Notes: a model not told the origin generated them from the sequence alone. Numbered from the stretch's first letter, positions 9,941 through 19,126 are shown. The stretch: 64,000 nt of DNA from Microvirga sp. (GCA_031181145.1 JAPSLB010000006.1:62001-126000); one strand, 5' to 3'. Program-made: numbers and translations.

Positions 9941-9981
9941 TAGACCCAAAAGCGGACCGACTTCTGGGATCCAATCCGATG
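9941..9981. repeat. Probable dispersed intergenic repeat with imperfect dyad
   Basis: The stretch TAGACCCAAAAGCGGACCG followed by CTTCTGGGATCCAATCCGAT has imperfect inverted symmetry (GACCCAAAAG against CTTCTGGGATC). It resembles the short intergenic repeats that are common between genes in Hyphomicrobiales. It lies between the AsmA gene and the convergent ribbon-helix-helix gene. No second copy is obvious in this window. Confidence 0.35.
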
Positions 9982-10067
9982 CCTCACTTTTTGAAGAGCG
10001 CATCGTCTCGAGCTGAAGCCCGGAGCCACTTCTCGCTGGCGCGGCCCCTCTGGGGCCGCACGACGCG

Positions 10068-10283
10068 CTAGCGGCTGCGCAGATCCATCAGCACGAACAC
10101 GCGAATGGCGGAGGAGAGGTTCTGCTCTCCGCGCTCGGCGTCGATACGTCCGATGAGGGCCTGAATGGAGATGTTCTCGCGCTCGGCGATCTCGCGGAGG
10201 ATCTGCCAGAACGGCTCTTCGAGGGAGATGCTCGTCCGGTGACCGGCAATCGAGACGGAACGCTTGAGGATGCCCGCACCCAT
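10068..10283 (-). CDS. Ribbon-helix-helix domain protein
   Basis: Small 71-residue protein with a ribbon-helix-helix DNA-binding pattern: a beta strand (ILKRSVSIAGHRTSISLE) and two helices (EPFWQILREIAERENISIQALIGRID). Members of this family (RHH_4 type) are usually found beside fumC and DUF4169 in Hyphomicrobiales, as here. The ATG follows immediately on the stop codon of the DUF4169 gene (TGA then ATG), which indicates translational coupling in a fumC - DUF4169 - RHH operon. It may be a local regulator; its target is unknown. Confidence 0.8.
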   Translation of the reverse strand: MGAGILKRSVSIAGHRTSISLEEPFWQILREIAERENISIQALIGRIDAERGEQNLSSAIRVFVLMDLRSR

Positions 10284-10472
10284 TCAAGGTTGCTCGTCGT
10301 CGTCACGCTTGTGCGCGTCGATGCGGCGCTGCGCCAGTTCCCGTTCGGCCCTGGTCAAGTCCTTCTCCGCCTTGGTGCGGCCGAAGGCGATCCGGTTCTG
10401 CTCGGCGCGGGCCTCTTTCTCGGCCCGCGCCTTCTGCTTGCGCGCCTGGCGCAGATTGATGATCTCAGCCAT
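10284..10472 (-). CDS. DUF4169 family protein
   Basis: A 62-residue, strongly basic, helical protein that starts MAEIINLRQARKQKARAEKE, the typical opening of DUF4169. Nearly every residue is charged or Ala, so it is likely one long helix; there is no known function. The stop of fumC is 17 bases upstream and the ribbon-helix-helix gene follows without a gap, so all three are probably one transcript. Confidence 0.85.
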   Translation of the reverse strand: MAEIINLRQARKQKARAEKEARAEQNRIAFGRTKAEKDLTRAERELAQRRIDAHKRDDDEQP

Positions 10473-10489
10473 GGCGCAACCTTATCAGA

Positions 10490-11881
10490 TTAGCCCGGCT
10501 GGAGCATCGTCTCGGGACGAACGACCGCGTCGAAGTCCGCTTCGGAGACGCCCGCCTTGAGAGCCTCTTCCTTCAGCGTCGTGCCGTTCTTGTGGGCGGC
10601 CTTCGCAATTGCGGCGGCCTTGTCGTAGCCGATGGTCGGCGCCAGAGCGGTTACGAGCATCAGGGAGCGTTCCATCAGTTCCTTGAGGCGCTCCTTGTTC
10701 GGCTCGATGCCGACGACGCAATTGTCCGTGAAGCTGATCGCGCCGTCCGCCAGCAGGCGGATCGACTGCAGAACGGCGTTCACGATCACCGGCTTGAACA
10801 CGTTGAGCTCGAAATGGCCCTGGCTGCCGGCGAAGGTCACCGTCGTCTGGTTGCCTGCAACCTGGCAGCACAACATCGTCATGGCCTCGGCCTGGGTGGG
10901 GTTCACCTTGCCGGGCATGATCGACGAGCCGGGCTCGTTCTCGGGAAGCGAGATTTCGCCGATGCCCGAGCGGGGGCCGGAGCCCATGAGGCGGATGTCG
11001 TTGGCGATCTTGAACAGGCCGGCCGCGAGGCTCGCCAGCGCGCCGTGCGTGTAGACGAGCGCGTCGTTGGAGGCGAGCGCCTCGAACTTGTTGGTCGCCG
11101 AGGTGAAGGGCAGGGCGGTCAGTTCCACCACCTTCGCGGCGAACCGGTCGGCGAATTCCGGATGGGCGTTGAGGCCCGTACCGACGGCGGTGCCGCCCTG
11201 GGCCAGCGCGTAGATGCCGGGCAGGGTCTGCTCGATCCGGGCGATGCCGAGGCGCACCTGCGTCGCGTAGCCGGAGAATTCCTGGCCGAGGGTGACGGGC
11301 GTCGCATCCTGCAGGTGCGTGCGGCCGATCTTCACGAGGTCCTTGAAGGCCTCGGACTTGGCTTCGAGAGCCTTGAGCAGGTGCTTGAGGGCCGGAAGGA
11401 GACGGTCGTTGATCTCGCGCGCCACGGCGATGTGCATGGCCGTGGGGAACGAGTCATTGGACGACTGACCCATGTTCACGTGGTCGTTGGGGTGAACGGG
11501 CTTCTTGCTGCCGCGCTCGCCGCCGAGGCGCTCGATGGCGAGGTTCGAGAGCACCTCGTTCATGTTCATGTTGGACTGGGTGCCCGAGCCGGTCTGATAG
11601 ACCACGAGCGGGAATTCGTCATCGTACTTGCCCTGCACCACGTCGGCGGCCGCCGAGGCGATCGCGTCGGCGAGACGGGGATCGAGCTTGCCGAGATCCT
11701 TGTTCACGAGAGCGGCCGCCTGCTTCACGATGGCCAGCGCGTGGACGAGAGGCAGCGGCATCCGATCGGTGCCAATGCGAAAGTTCTGGAGCGAACGCTG
11801 CGTCTGAGCGCCCCACAGCTTGTCGGCGGGAACTTCGATGGGGCCGAAGGTATCTGTTTCGATGCGGGTTGACGGCGACAT
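10490..11881 (-). CDS. fumC: Class II fumarate hydratase
   Basis: Iron-independent fumarase that interconverts fumarate and L-malate in the citric acid cycle, a cytoplasmic homotetramer. The 463 residues fit the usual length. Visible landmarks are [35 protein letters not shown], the [21 protein letters not shown] segment and the superfamily signature [13 protein letters not shown] with the catalytic serine loop. The start has GAGGTC a few bases upstream. It heads a small minus-strand operon with DUF4169 and RHH genes and is divergent from the P450 gene, 88 bases away. Confidence 0.97.
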   Translation of the reverse strand: MSPSTRIETDTFGPIEVPADKLWGAQTQRSLQNFRIGTDRMPLPLVHALAIVKQAAALVNKDLGKLDPRLADAIASAAADVVQGKYDDEFPLVVYQTGSGTQSNMNMNEVLSNLAIERLGGERGSKKPVHPNDHVNMGQSSNDSFPTAMHIAVAREINDRLLPALKHLLKALEAKSEAFKDLVKIGRTHLQDATPVTLGQEFSGYATQVRLGIARIEQTLPGIYALAQGGTAVGTGLNAHPEFADRFAAKVVELTALPFTSATNKFEALASNDALVYTHGALASLAAGLFKIANDIRLMGSGPRSGIGEISLPENEPGSSIMPGKVNPTQAEAMTMLCCQVAGNQTTVTFAGSQGHFELNVFKPVIVNAVLQSIRLLADGAISFTDNCVVGIEPNKERLKELMERSLMLVTALAPTIGYDKAAAIAKAAHKNGTTLKEEALKAGVSEADFDAVVRPETMLQPG

Positions 11882-11969
11882 CCTGACCTCTTTCGATGGA
11901 GTTGGGTGTTCTTATCTCAAACTTGGCCTCCCGCAACAGCCAACGCGCATAACGGGCTTGTAAATTCTG

Positions 11970-13364
11970 ATGACCGACACCCTCGACGCCCCTCTCTTCC
12001 GGCCTCCGGCCCCCAAGCCGCTCCAGGAGCCTCTGGGCTTGCTGTCGTTCCTGTGGGCTCTTCGCCGGAACCCGCTGACCACCTGGACCGAGCGGCACTT
12101 CGAGGAGCGGATCATCTCCGGCAGCGGGGCTCTCGGCCGGATCACGGTGGTGAACGACCCAGCGGTCATCCGCTACGTTCTCGTTGATAACGTGGCCAAT
12201 TACCGGAAGGACGACCTGCAGCTGCGGGTTCTGGCTCCCGGTCTGGGGCGGGGCCTGCTGACGGCCGAGGGGGAGGAGTGGAAGCTCCAGCGCCGCACCA
12301 TCGCCCCCCTGTTCCCGCCGCGCGTCGTGACCGGATTCTTCCCAGCCATGGTCGAGTCGGCGGAGCGTCTCGTGCGCCGCTGGCAGCGCCGGCCTGAGGG
12401 AAGGGAGGTGGATATCTCCCTCGAAATGACCCGGGTGACCCTCGACGTGCTGGAGAGGACGATCTTCTCGAAGGGCGTGGCCCGCGACCCGGACGCCCTG
12501 GGACGCGCCATCACCCGCTATTTCGAGGGGCTCGGCCGCATCGATCCGGTGGACATCTTCGGCTTGCCGGACTGGGTGCCCCGCATCGGACGCTGGCGGG
12601 CGCGGCCCGCCATCCGCTTCTTCGAGGAACTGGTGAACGAACTCATCCAGGACCGGAAGGCCCTTCTTGCTCGGGGGGAACCCGCCCCTCGCGATCTCCT
12701 GACCCTGCTCCTCGAGGCCGCCGACCCGGAAACCGGCAAGGGTCTCAGTGACCTGGAGGTGAGCGCCAACATCGTGACCTTCATCGGGGCGGGCCACGAA
12801 ACCACGGCCAATGCCCTGTCCTGGTCGATCTACCTGATCTCGCAGGACGAGCGCGCCCGCAGGCGGATCGAGCAGGAGGTCGACGAGGTTTTGGGCAATG
12901 GCCCGCTCGAGCCCCAGCATCTGGACCGGCTCGTCTATACGCGCGCCGTGCTCGACGAGGCCATGCGCCTCTATCCGCCCGCGCCTTTCCTGAGCCGGGC
13001 GGCCATCGAGGACGACCAGTTCGGAGACATCACGGTTCCCGCCGGAACCGTGGTGACGATCGCTCCTTACGTGCTTCACCGCCACCGCACCCTCTGGGAC
13101 GAGCCCGATGCCTTCAGGCCTGAGCGCTTCCTGCCTGAGGAGAAGGCCAAGATCGACCGCTTCGCCTACCTGCCCTTCGGGGCAGGTCCCCGGGTCTGCA
13201 TCGGCGCGACCTTCGCCTTGCAGGAAGCCGTGATCGTTCTCGCCACCATCGTGCGGGCCGTTCGGCTCGATCTGAGGGAAGGACACCGGGTCACGCCGTT
13301 GCACCGCATCACACTCAGGCCGCACGAGGGACTGCCGATGCGGCTGACATATCGCTCGCCTTGA
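11970..13364 (+). CDS. Cytochrome P450
   Basis: Haem-thiolate monooxygenase of 464 residues. The I-helix motif GAGHETTAN supplies the oxygen-activating Thr, the K-helix ExxR appears as DEAMRLYPP, and the haem loop is FGAGPRVCIGATFA with the proximal Cys. PDAFRPERFLPE is the usual meander region. No transmembrane anchor is present, so it is soluble and depends on separate redox partners, none of which is encoded nearby. The length and the AFRPERF/ETTAN pattern fit the CYP family of bacterial fatty-acid or terpenoid hydroxylases, but the substrate cannot be assigned. The ribosome-binding site is not evident. Confidence 0.92.
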   Translation: MTDTLDAPLFRPPAPKPLQEPLGLLSFLWALRRNPLTTWTERHFEERIISGSGALGRITVVNDPAVIRYVLVDNVANYRKDDLQLRVLAPGLGRGLLTAEGEEWKLQRRTIAPLFPPRVVTGFFPAMVESAERLVRRWQRRPEGREVDISLEMTRVTLDVLERTIFSKGVARDPDALGRAITRYFEGLGRIDPVDIFGLPDWVPRIGRWRARPAIRFFEELVNELIQDRKALLARGEPAPRDLLTLLLEAADPETGKGLSDLEVSANIVTFIGAGHETTANALSWSIYLISQDERARRRIEQEVDEVLGNGPLEPQHLDRLVYTRAVLDEAMRLYPPAPFLSRAAIEDDQFGDITVPAGTVVTIAPYVLHRHRTLWDEPDAFRPERFLPEEKAKIDRFAYLPFGAGPRVCIGATFALQEAVIVLATIVRAVRLDLREGHRVTPLHRITLRPHEGLPMRLTYRSP

Positions 13365-13440
13365 GCGGCATCAGCGAGCCGGTCTCGTCCCCGGCCAAGG
13401 CCGCGGATCGCCAGACGGGAGGGATCGTATCGAAAGAGGA

Positions 13441-14049
13441 TCAGTTTTTCTTGCGGAAGGCGTCGAGGCTCACGACCTCGGCGCTGCCGGACGAGCCGGC
13501 CTCGGCCGTATCCGGGACAGGGGCCGTTTCGCTCGGTTTCCGCTCGGCCTTGGCCGGAGCTTTCTCGGGCGTGGGCTTCTTCTCCGCGGCCGGAAGAGGC
13601 TTGCGGGGCTGCTTCAGCTCCACGGGCTCGGAATTGCGCAGAGGCTGTGGGGCTGGCGGGGTCTCGGCAATTTCTTCCTCCTCGTCTTCGTCCTGACTGT
13701 CGAACTTGAGGCCGAACTGAACGGAGGGGTCGAAGAAGCCGGTGAGAGCATCGAAGGGAATGAGCAGGCGCTCGGGAACGCCGGAGAAGGACAGCCCCAC
13801 CTCGAAGGTGTGCTCCGTGACGTTCAGGTCCCAGAACTGATGCTGGAGGACGATGGTCATCTCCTGGGGGTATTTCTCGCGCAGGCGGTTCGAGAGGCGA
13901 ACGCCGGGATAATCCGTCTGGAAGGAGATGTAGAAATGATGCTCGCCCGGAAGGCCGTCCCTGCCGGCGTCGATCAGCACTTTGCGCACGACGCCCTTCA
14001 GCGCGTCCTGCACCAGAAGATCGTAGCGGATCAGGTCTTTACCGGCCAT
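13441..14049 (-). CDS. sspB: SspB-family ClpXP adaptor (alphaproteobacterial type)
   Basis: Adaptor that binds the ssrA tag on stalled-ribosome products and hands them to the ClpXP protease. The first about 130 residues form the SspB fold (RYDLLVQDALKGVVRKVL, HHFYISFQTDYPGVRLS, EMTIVLQHQFWDL). A long Pro/Glu/Ala/Lys-rich linker follows, ending in a short conserved tail (VVSLDAFRKKN) that in SspB proteins docks on ClpX. The 202 residues match the alphaproteobacterial form. The ssrA tmRNA gene lies just upstream on the same strand, so tag RNA and tag adaptor are neighbours. Confidence 0.9.
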   Translation of the reverse strand: MAGKDLIRYDLLVQDALKGVVRKVLIDAGRDGLPGEHHFYISFQTDYPGVRLSNRLREKYPQEMTIVLQHQFWDLNVTEHTFEVGLSFSGVPERLLIPFDALTGFFDPSVQFGLKFDSQDEDEEEEIAETPPAPQPLRNSEPVELKQPRKPLPAAEKKPTPEKAPAKAERKPSETAPVPDTAEAGSSGSAEVVSLDAFRKKN

Positions 14050-14072
14050 AGGCGATCCCTATTGAGACATAA

Positions 14073-14395
14073 AAGTGGAGGCTTCTGTTGCCAGGTGCCT
14101 CCGAACCCCGCCTAACGGTGCTACCCGCTAGGACTTTGAGTCGGCTTTGGGGACTGCTTACGCAGCCACCGCAACCGGAGCATAGTTGTCGTTGGCAACT
14201 ATTGAATCGGCCCGATAACGGCGGAACCATGCCGAGCGAAAGTCTATCCTTTACGCCCTCGTCGATCCTATTTCGCCCCCGCCGAAACCCAGGATCTGCC
14301 TGGGTTTTGGTGGAGGCGCCGGGTACCGCCCCCGGGTCCGATGGGTTTATTCCGATAGCCGTTTATCGCCATAGCCGATCCTGCGACCGGCAGAC
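14073..14395 (-). ncRNA. ssrA: tmRNA (permuted two-piece ssrA)
   Basis: Trans-translation RNA that rescues stalled ribosomes. On the minus strand the tag frame reads ANDNYAPVAVAA then TAA (14196 down to 14158). The gene is circularly permuted, as known for alphaproteobacteria: the acceptor piece comes first and ends CGCCTCCACCA with CCA at 14308; after a short intervening hairpin the coding piece starts GGGGGCG at 14280. GGGGGCG pairs with CGCCTCC over 7 bp, including the G3-U70 wobble that alanyl-tRNA synthetase reads. The last hairpin (GGAGGC / GCCTCC then ACTTTT, about 14073-14102) is the likely terminator. The outer ends are approximate. Short reading frames across this region are not genes. 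Confidence 0.95.
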
Positions 14396-14507
14396 CCAAT
14401 ATAGGTGGCGGAAATCGAATTTGAAAGAGCGGGGATAACCCAAAGAACGGTTAAATGTGACTCGGAACGGCAGGGGGGCTGTCCTATGATGAGTGGAGGA
14501 GCACCTC

Positions 14508-15302
14508 ATGCAAGCCTATCACGACCTTCTCCGCCGCATCATGGACGAGGGCGTCCGCAAGGACGACCGGACAGGGACCGGGACGATTTCCGTGTTCGGT
14601 CATCAGATGCGTTTCGATCTCGCCCAAGGCTTCCCTCTCGTCACGACGAAGAAGCTGCACCTGCGCTCGATCGTTCACGAGCTCCTCTGGTTCCTGAAGG
14701 GCGACACCAATATCCGCTATCTGCGGGAGAACGGCGTCACCATCTGGGACGAGTGGGCCGACGAGAACGGCGATCTCGGGCCTGTCTACGGCAAGCAATG
14801 GCGCTCCTGGGCGAAGCCCGACGGCGGAACCGTCGATCAGATCAGGTGGGTGCTCGACGAGATCCGCCGCAATCCCGATTCGCGCCGCCTGATCGTGTCC
14901 GCATGGAATCCGGCCGACCTCGACAAGATGGCGCTCGCACCCTGCCACTGCCTCTTCCAGTTCTACGTGGCGGAGGGGAGGCTGTCCTGCCAGCTTTACC
15001 AGCGTTCGGCGGATGTATTCCTCGGCGTACCGTTCAACATCGCATCCTATGCGCTGCTCACGCATATGATGGCGCAGGCGACGGGGCTGCAGCCGGGCGA
15101 TTTCGTGCATTCCTTCGGCGATGCGCATCTTTACCTGAACCATCTGGAACAGGCGCGCCTTCAGCTCTCGCGGGAACCCCGCGCCCTGCCGAATCTGCGG
15201 CTCAACCCGGCCGTGCGGTCTCTGTTCGACTTCACGTTCGACGACATTGCCATCGAGGGCTACGATCCCCATCCCGCCATCAAGGCGCCCGTTGCGGTCT
15301 GA
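14508..15302 (+). CDS. thyA: Thymidylate synthase
   Basis: Converts dUMP to dTMP with 5,10-methylene-tetrahydrofolate and yields dihydrofolate, which the folA product downstream reduces again. The 264 residues equal the usual ThyA length. Visible are the dUMP-phosphate loop [20 protein letters not shown], the catalytic Cys in [13 protein letters not shown], and [21 protein letters not shown]. Start choice: MQAYHDLL is the family N-terminus, with a strong GGAGG nine bases upstream; an ATG five codons earlier lies inside that ribosome-binding site. It is the first gene of a long co-directional run to degP. Confidence 0.97.
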   Translation: MQAYHDLLRRIMDEGVRKDDRTGTGTISVFGHQMRFDLAQGFPLVTTKKLHLRSIVHELLWFLKGDTNIRYLRENGVTIWDEWADENGDLGPVYGKQWRSWAKPDGGTVDQIRWVLDEIRRNPDSRRLIVSAWNPADLDKMALAPCHCLFQFYVAEGRLSCQLYQRSADVFLGVPFNIASYALLTHMMAQATGLQPGDFVHSFGDAHLYLNHLEQARLQLSREPRALPNLRLNPAVRSLFDFTFDDIAIEGYDPHPAIKAPVAV

Positions 15303-15613
15303 TGCTCATGAACAGGCGCGAGGCTGTCGAGAGCGCCGTCCGGGTTCTGGCTCCGCGGATCCCGAAGCATGAATTCGAGGCCGTCACCGATCACGCCCTC
15401 GGCAGCCGCGGCCTTCATACGGCTTCTCCGGAGACCGCGGCCTGGCTCTCCATTACGTCCTATATCCGCCACCGACTGACGGATTACGACAACCTGCTCG
15501 AAGAGGGTTACGACCTGGAAAGCGCTCGCTTCTTCGTGCTCGACGACATGAACGCCGTCCTCGAGGAATGGGGCTCGCCGCGCCGCGTCCAGGTCGAGGA
15601 CGAGGCGGATTGA
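15302..15613 (+). CDS. Small conserved protein, DUF2293-like
   Basis: A 103-residue protein; its ATG shares one base with the thyA stop (TGATG), so it is translationally coupled. A second in-frame ATG two codons later is possible. The pattern RIPKHEFEAVTDHALGSRGL, PETAAWLSITSYIRHRLTDYDNLLEEGYD and SARFFVLDDMNAVLEEWG suggests the DUF2293 family, which has no known role. Several conserved His and Asp residues are visible, but no known active site. The family name is from memory of the pattern and should be checked with an HMM. Confidence 0.75.
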   Translation: MLMNRREAVESAVRVLAPRIPKHEFEAVTDHALGSRGLHTASPETAAWLSITSYIRHRLTDYDNLLEEGYDLESARFFVLDDMNAVLEEWGSPRRVQVEDEAD

Positions 15614-15644
15614 AAGCAAGGCGTTTTCGAGTTTCAGTGCAAAG

Positions 15645-16124
15645 ATGACTCTGACCATCCGCAAAGCCGAGGAGCGCGACACGGCGCTCGTTTTTTCCTT
15701 CATTCGCGAACTCGCGGAGTACGAGCGTCTCGCTCATGAGGTCGACGCGACCGAAGCCGATCTCGCGAAGGCGCTCTTCGGGGTGAATCCGCGCGTTTTC
15801 GCCGATATCGCCGAGTGGGACGGCAAACCGGCGGGCTTCGCCCTGTGGTTCTACAATTTCTCCACGTTTCGGGGGCGCCACGGCATCTATCTCGAGGATC
15901 TCTTCGTGCGGCCGGAATTCCGCTCCAAGGGTATCGGCAGGGCGTTGCTTGGGCATCTCGCCCGTCGCTGCCGGGCGGAGGGTCTGGCGCGCCTCGAATG
16001 GTGGGTGCTCGACTGGAGCGAGCCTGCCTTGAAGTTCTACCGCTCCATTGGGGCCGTTCCGATGGACGAGTGGACCGTACAGCGTGTTACCGGCGAGGCC
16101 CTTGTTAAGCTGGCGGAGGCCTGA
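15645..16124 (+). CDS. GNAT acetyltransferase, diamine-acetyltransferase-like
   Basis: Acetyl-CoA-dependent N-acetyltransferase of 159 residues. The acetyl-CoA loop is VRPEFRSKGIGRALLGHLA (Q/RxxGxG/A). The strand motif GIYLEDLFV and the block RLEWWVLDWSEPALKFYRSIGA are characteristic of the spermidine/spermine-acetyltransferase-like branch, so a polyamine or thialysine-type amine is a fair guess for the substrate. Its stop overlaps the folA start (TGATG), which places it in the thyA-folA operon. No strong ribosome-binding site is visible before the ATG. Confidence 0.88.
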   Translation: MTLTIRKAEERDTALVFSFIRELAEYERLAHEVDATEADLAKALFGVNPRVFADIAEWDGKPAGFALWFYNFSTFRGRHGIYLEDLFVRPEFRSKGIGRALLGHLARRCRAEGLARLEWWVLDWSEPALKFYRSIGAVPMDEWTVQRVTGEALVKLAEA

Positions 16125-16636
16125 TGGCGATCTCTCTCATCCTTGTAGTCGCTGCGGCCGAGAACGGGGTGATCGGGCGCGACAACCGGCTCCTCTGGCG
16201 GCTCAGAACGGATCTCAAGCGCTTCCGCGAACTCACCTTGGGCAAGCCCATGATCATGGGGCGCAAGACCTACGAATCCATCGGCAAGCCTCTGCCGGGG
16301 CGGGAGACCATCGTGCTCACGCGCGACGGGGGCTTTTCGCCGCCGGGCGTTCATGTTGTCCACAGCTGGAACGAGGCCGTGGCGAAGGGAGAGGGGCTTG
16401 CACAAGCCATGGGGGCCGATGCTGTCGCGGTTGTCGGCGGCGCCGAGATCTACCGGATCGCCCTGCCTCATGTGCGGAAGATTTACCTTACGGAGGTCGC
16501 CGTCGCTCCGGAAGGAGATGCCTTCTTCCCGCCCGTCGATCTTACACGCTTTCGTGAACTGGCGCGGGTCGCACACTCCGAAAGCCCCGATGACGAGTAT
16601 CCGTTTACCTTTATTGACTTCGAAAGACGTTACTGA
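16124..16636 (+). CDS. folA: Dihydrofolate reductase
   Basis: NADPH-dependent reduction of dihydrofolate to tetrahydrofolate, closing the cycle with thymidylate synthase encoded 0.8 kb upstream. The 170 residues begin ISLILVVAAAENGVIGRDNRLLWRL (typical folate-binding N-terminus), followed by MIMGRKTYESIGKPLPGRETIVLTRD (NADPH-binding Arg/Ser region) and VVGGAEIYRIALP. The start overlaps the preceding GNAT stop by one base. A possible weak hairpin (CGGCT/AGCCG with TCTTTT, near 16732-16753) lies before hflK and might end part of the transcripts. Confidence 0.96.
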   Translation: MAISLILVVAAAENGVIGRDNRLLWRLRTDLKRFRELTLGKPMIMGRKTYESIGKPLPGRETIVLTRDGGFSPPGVHVVHSWNEAVAKGEGLAQAMGADAVAVVGGAEIYRIALPHVRKIYLTEVAVAPEGDAFFPPVDLTRFRELARVAHSESPDDEYPFTFIDFERRY

Positions 16637-16774
16637 GCGACGCCAAGGTTGACTAACGGCTCTCGAATCCCCAATTCGCAGGCTTGACAGGCGGAAGAGG
16701 TACAACCCAAAAACCGTCTCAAGTTTCCCATCGGCTTTCCGAGCCGGTCTTTTCAGAGTGAGGAAAGGCGTCCT

Positions 16775-17923
16775 ATGCCTTGGAGTAACCAAAGCGGCGG
16801 CGGCGGCCCCTGGGGGCAACGTGGCGGATCCGGCGGCGGCAAGAGCCCTTGGGGCTCTGGCGGCCCGCCAGGGAATGGCAATCCCCCGGATCTTGAGGAT
16901 ATCCTGCGTCGGAGCCAGGATCGCCTCAAGGATTTGATCCCCGGCGGCTCCATGGGCGGCAAGGGCCTCGTCCTGCTCGTTCTCGGTGTCCTCGCCATCT
17001 GGCTCTTGACCGGCTTCTACACGGTGCGGCCCAATGAGGTCGGCATCAACATGATCTTCGGGAGGTACAGCAGTACCAGCGGCGAGGGTCTGCGGTACAA
17101 TTATCCCTATCCGATCGGCCGGGTCATCAAGCCCAACGTGACGGCGCAGCAGCGCATCGAGGTCGGCTACCGCTCCACGGCGACCGGCCAGGGCCGTCCC
17201 CGCGACGTAATCGAGGAAAGCCTGATGCTGACCGCCGACGAGAACATCGTCGACATCGATTTCGATGCGGTCTGGCAGATCAACCCGGCGCGTCCGCAGG
17301 ATTACGTGTTCAACCTGCAGAACCCCGACGGCACCATCAAGTCGGTGGCCGAGAGCGCCATGCGCGAGGTGATCGGCCGCCGCAACATTCAGGCCATCCT
17401 CACCACCGAGCAGGCGAGCATCGCCCAGGAGGTTCGCCAGATCATGCAGGAGGCGCTCGATGCCTATGGCGCCGGCGTGCTCATCAACGTGGTTCAGCTT
17501 CAGGCTGCGCGTCCGCCGTCCGAGGTCCAGCAGGCCTTCTTCGACGTCAACGCGGCTCAGCAGGATGCCGTGCGCGTGCAGAACGAGGCCTCGGCCTATG
17601 CCAGCCGCATCGTTCCCGAGGCTCGAGGCGAGGCAGCCCGCACAGTCCAGCAGGCGGAAGCCTATCGTGAGCAATCCGTGGCCGATGCTACCGGTCAGGC
17701 TGCGCGCTTCCGTCAGGTCTACGAGGAATACCGCAGGGCTCCCGACGTGAGCCGCGAGCGCATTTTCCTTGAGACGATGGAGCGTGTCTTCGGCAGTGTA
17801 GACAAGATCATCGTGGATCAGAACGGGCAGGGGGTCGTGCCTTTCCTGCCGCTCACCCAGATGCCGCAATCCCAGAACCCCCCGACCCAGAACCCCCCGA
17901 ACAATCAAGGGACCACGCGATGA
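16775..17923 (+). CDS. hflK: FtsH protease regulator HflK
   Basis: SPFH-domain membrane protein that forms the large HflKC cage around the FtsH protease and modulates its access to membrane substrates. The 382 residues have a Gly/Trp/Pro-rich cytoplasmic N-terminus (PWSNQSGGGGPWGQRG), one membrane segment at about residues 68-86 (GLVLLVLGVLAIWLLTGFY), then the SPFH domain (VRPNEVGINMIFGRY) and a long helical stalk. The C-terminus is Gln/Pro/Asn-rich with repeated QNPPTQNPPN. AGGAAAGG lies upstream of the ATG. The gene overlaps hflC by four bases (ATGA). Confidence 0.95.
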   Translation: MPWSNQSGGGGPWGQRGGSGGGKSPWGSGGPPGNGNPPDLEDILRRSQDRLKDLIPGGSMGGKGLVLLVLGVLAIWLLTGFYTVRPNEVGINMIFGRYSSTSGEGLRYNYPYPIGRVIKPNVTAQQRIEVGYRSTATGQGRPRDVIEESLMLTADENIVDIDFDAVWQINPARPQDYVFNLQNPDGTIKSVAESAMREVIGRRNIQAILTTEQASIAQEVRQIMQEALDAYGAGVLINVVQLQAARPPSEVQQAFFDVNAAQQDAVRVQNEASAYASRIVPEARGEAARTVQQAEAYREQSVADATGQAARFRQVYEEYRRAPDVSRERIFLETMERVFGSVDKIIVDQNGQGVVPFLPLTQMPQSQNPPTQNPPNNQGTTR

Positions 17924-18840
17924 ATAATTCCGTCCTTCGCACAGGCCTCCTGATCGTCCTGGCTCTGGCTGCCATCGTCCTCTACAGCTCGGTCTTCATC
18001 GTCCAGCAGACGCAATACGCGCTCGTGCTGCGCTTCGGCGCGGTGCAGTCCGCGATCTCGGAGCCGGGCCTGAAGTTCAAGCTGCCGCTGGTCGACAACG
18101 TCACCTACTTCGAGAAGCGGGTGCTCGATCTCGATCTCCCGGTGCAGACCCTGCTGTCCGCTGACCGGCAGAACCTCGAGGTCGACGCCTTCACCCGCTA
18201 TCGCATCGTCGATCCGCTGCGCTTCTATCAGGCGGTGGGCACCATTGCTCTCGCCAACCAGCGCCTGCAGAGCTTCACCAACTCCGTTATGCGCAACACC
18301 CTCGCCAGCGCCTCGCGCGACGCCATCGTGCGCACCGAGCGCGCACAGCTGATGGAGCGCATTCAGGAGGAGGTGAACCGGCAGGCCAACAGCCTCGGCA
18401 TCGAGATGATCGATGTCCGCCTGACGCGCGTCGATCTGCCCAATGCCAACAGTCAGGCGGTCTATCAGCGCATGCGCACGGAACGTGAGCGCGAGGCGGC
18501 CGATCTCCGTGCGAACGGCAATCAGCAGGCGCAGATGATCCGCGCCCGCGCCGAGCGCGAGGCCACGATCATTCGTGCGGAAGCGAACCAGCGGGCCGAG
18601 GAGCTGCGCGGCCAAGGTGACGCCGATCGTAACCGCATCCTGGCCGAGGCCTTCGGCCAGGATCCCGAATTCTTCACTTTCTACCGCTCCATGCAGGCTT
18701 ATGAGGCGAGCCTGAAAGGAAGCGGTACCCGATTGGTTCTGAGCCCCGATTCGGAGTTCTTCCGCTACTTCAACGGATCCGTTCGGTCCAATGGTGGCGC
18801 TCCCGCAACCCCGGCTCCGCAGCCGGCTCCCGCACAGTAA
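17920..18840 (+). CDS. hflC: FtsH protease regulator HflC
   Basis: Partner of HflK in the periplasm-exposed SPFH complex. The 306 residues have an N-terminal membrane segment (about residues 7-24, TGLLIVLALAAIVLYSSVF), the SPFH start IVQQTQYALVLRFG, and the conserved stalk MRTEREREAADLRANGNQQAQMIRARAERE. The end region EFFTFYRSMQAYEASLK precedes a low-complexity Pro/Ala/Gln tail. The 4-base overlap with hflK indicates coupled translation. DUF2065 and degP follow in the same direction, a common order in alphaproteobacteria. Confidence 0.95.
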   Translation: MNNSVLRTGLLIVLALAAIVLYSSVFIVQQTQYALVLRFGAVQSAISEPGLKFKLPLVDNVTYFEKRVLDLDLPVQTLLSADRQNLEVDAFTRYRIVDPLRFYQAVGTIALANQRLQSFTNSVMRNTLASASRDAIVRTERAQLMERIQEEVNRQANSLGIEMIDVRLTRVDLPNANSQAVYQRMRTEREREAADLRANGNQQAQMIRARAEREATIIRAEANQRAEELRGQGDADRNRILAEAFGQDPEFFTFYRSMQAYEASLKGSGTRLVLSPDSEFFRYFNGSVRSNGGAPATPAPQPAPAQ

Positions 18841-18846
18841 GAACTG

Positions 18847-19038
18847 ATGTTGGACTTGATTGCAGCCCTCGGCCTCGCTCTCGCGGTCGAGGGCATTCTG
18901 TTTGCTGCGTTCCCCGACGGAATGCGGCGTGCCATGTACGAAGCGGCGCACAGCCCGAGTGATCGAATGCGCCTCGTGGGCATCGTTTCTGCCTTCATTG
19001 GCCTGGGCATCATCTGGCTGGTGCGGTGGTTCGGGTGA
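18847..19038 (+). CDS. DUF2065 family small membrane protein
   Basis: 63 residues with two hydrophobic helices (LIAALGLALAVEGILFAAFP and VGIVSAFIGLGIIWLVRW) joined by a short charged loop. This is the YjeT-type DUF2065 protein that normally accompanies hflC. It starts six bases after the hflC stop, so it is most likely in the same transcript. The role is unknown; its position suggests a link with the HflKC-FtsH complex or membrane protein quality control. Confidence 0.88.
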   Translation: MLDLIAALGLALAVEGILFAAFPDGMRRAMYEAAHSPSDRMRLVGIVSAFIGLGIIWLVRWFG

Positions 19039-19126
19039 GCCGGCGGCCCAGCTTCCGCCGCATTCGCCGCTTGAATGGCGAGCAGGAGCGACAATCTATA
19101 TCTCATTCTCCAAGAGAGGGTTCTCG

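Noticed and set aside
8298-9974. Two overlapping minus-strand frames of about 490 and 560 codons opposite the AsmA gene
   Set aside because: Antisense to a coherent AsmA reading frame with membrane segment and TTG start plus ribosome-binding site; no recognisable protein.
14088-14438. Open frames on both strands between sspB and thyA
   Set aside because: The region is the permuted tmRNA gene, shown by the tag frame and the 7-bp acceptor pairing.
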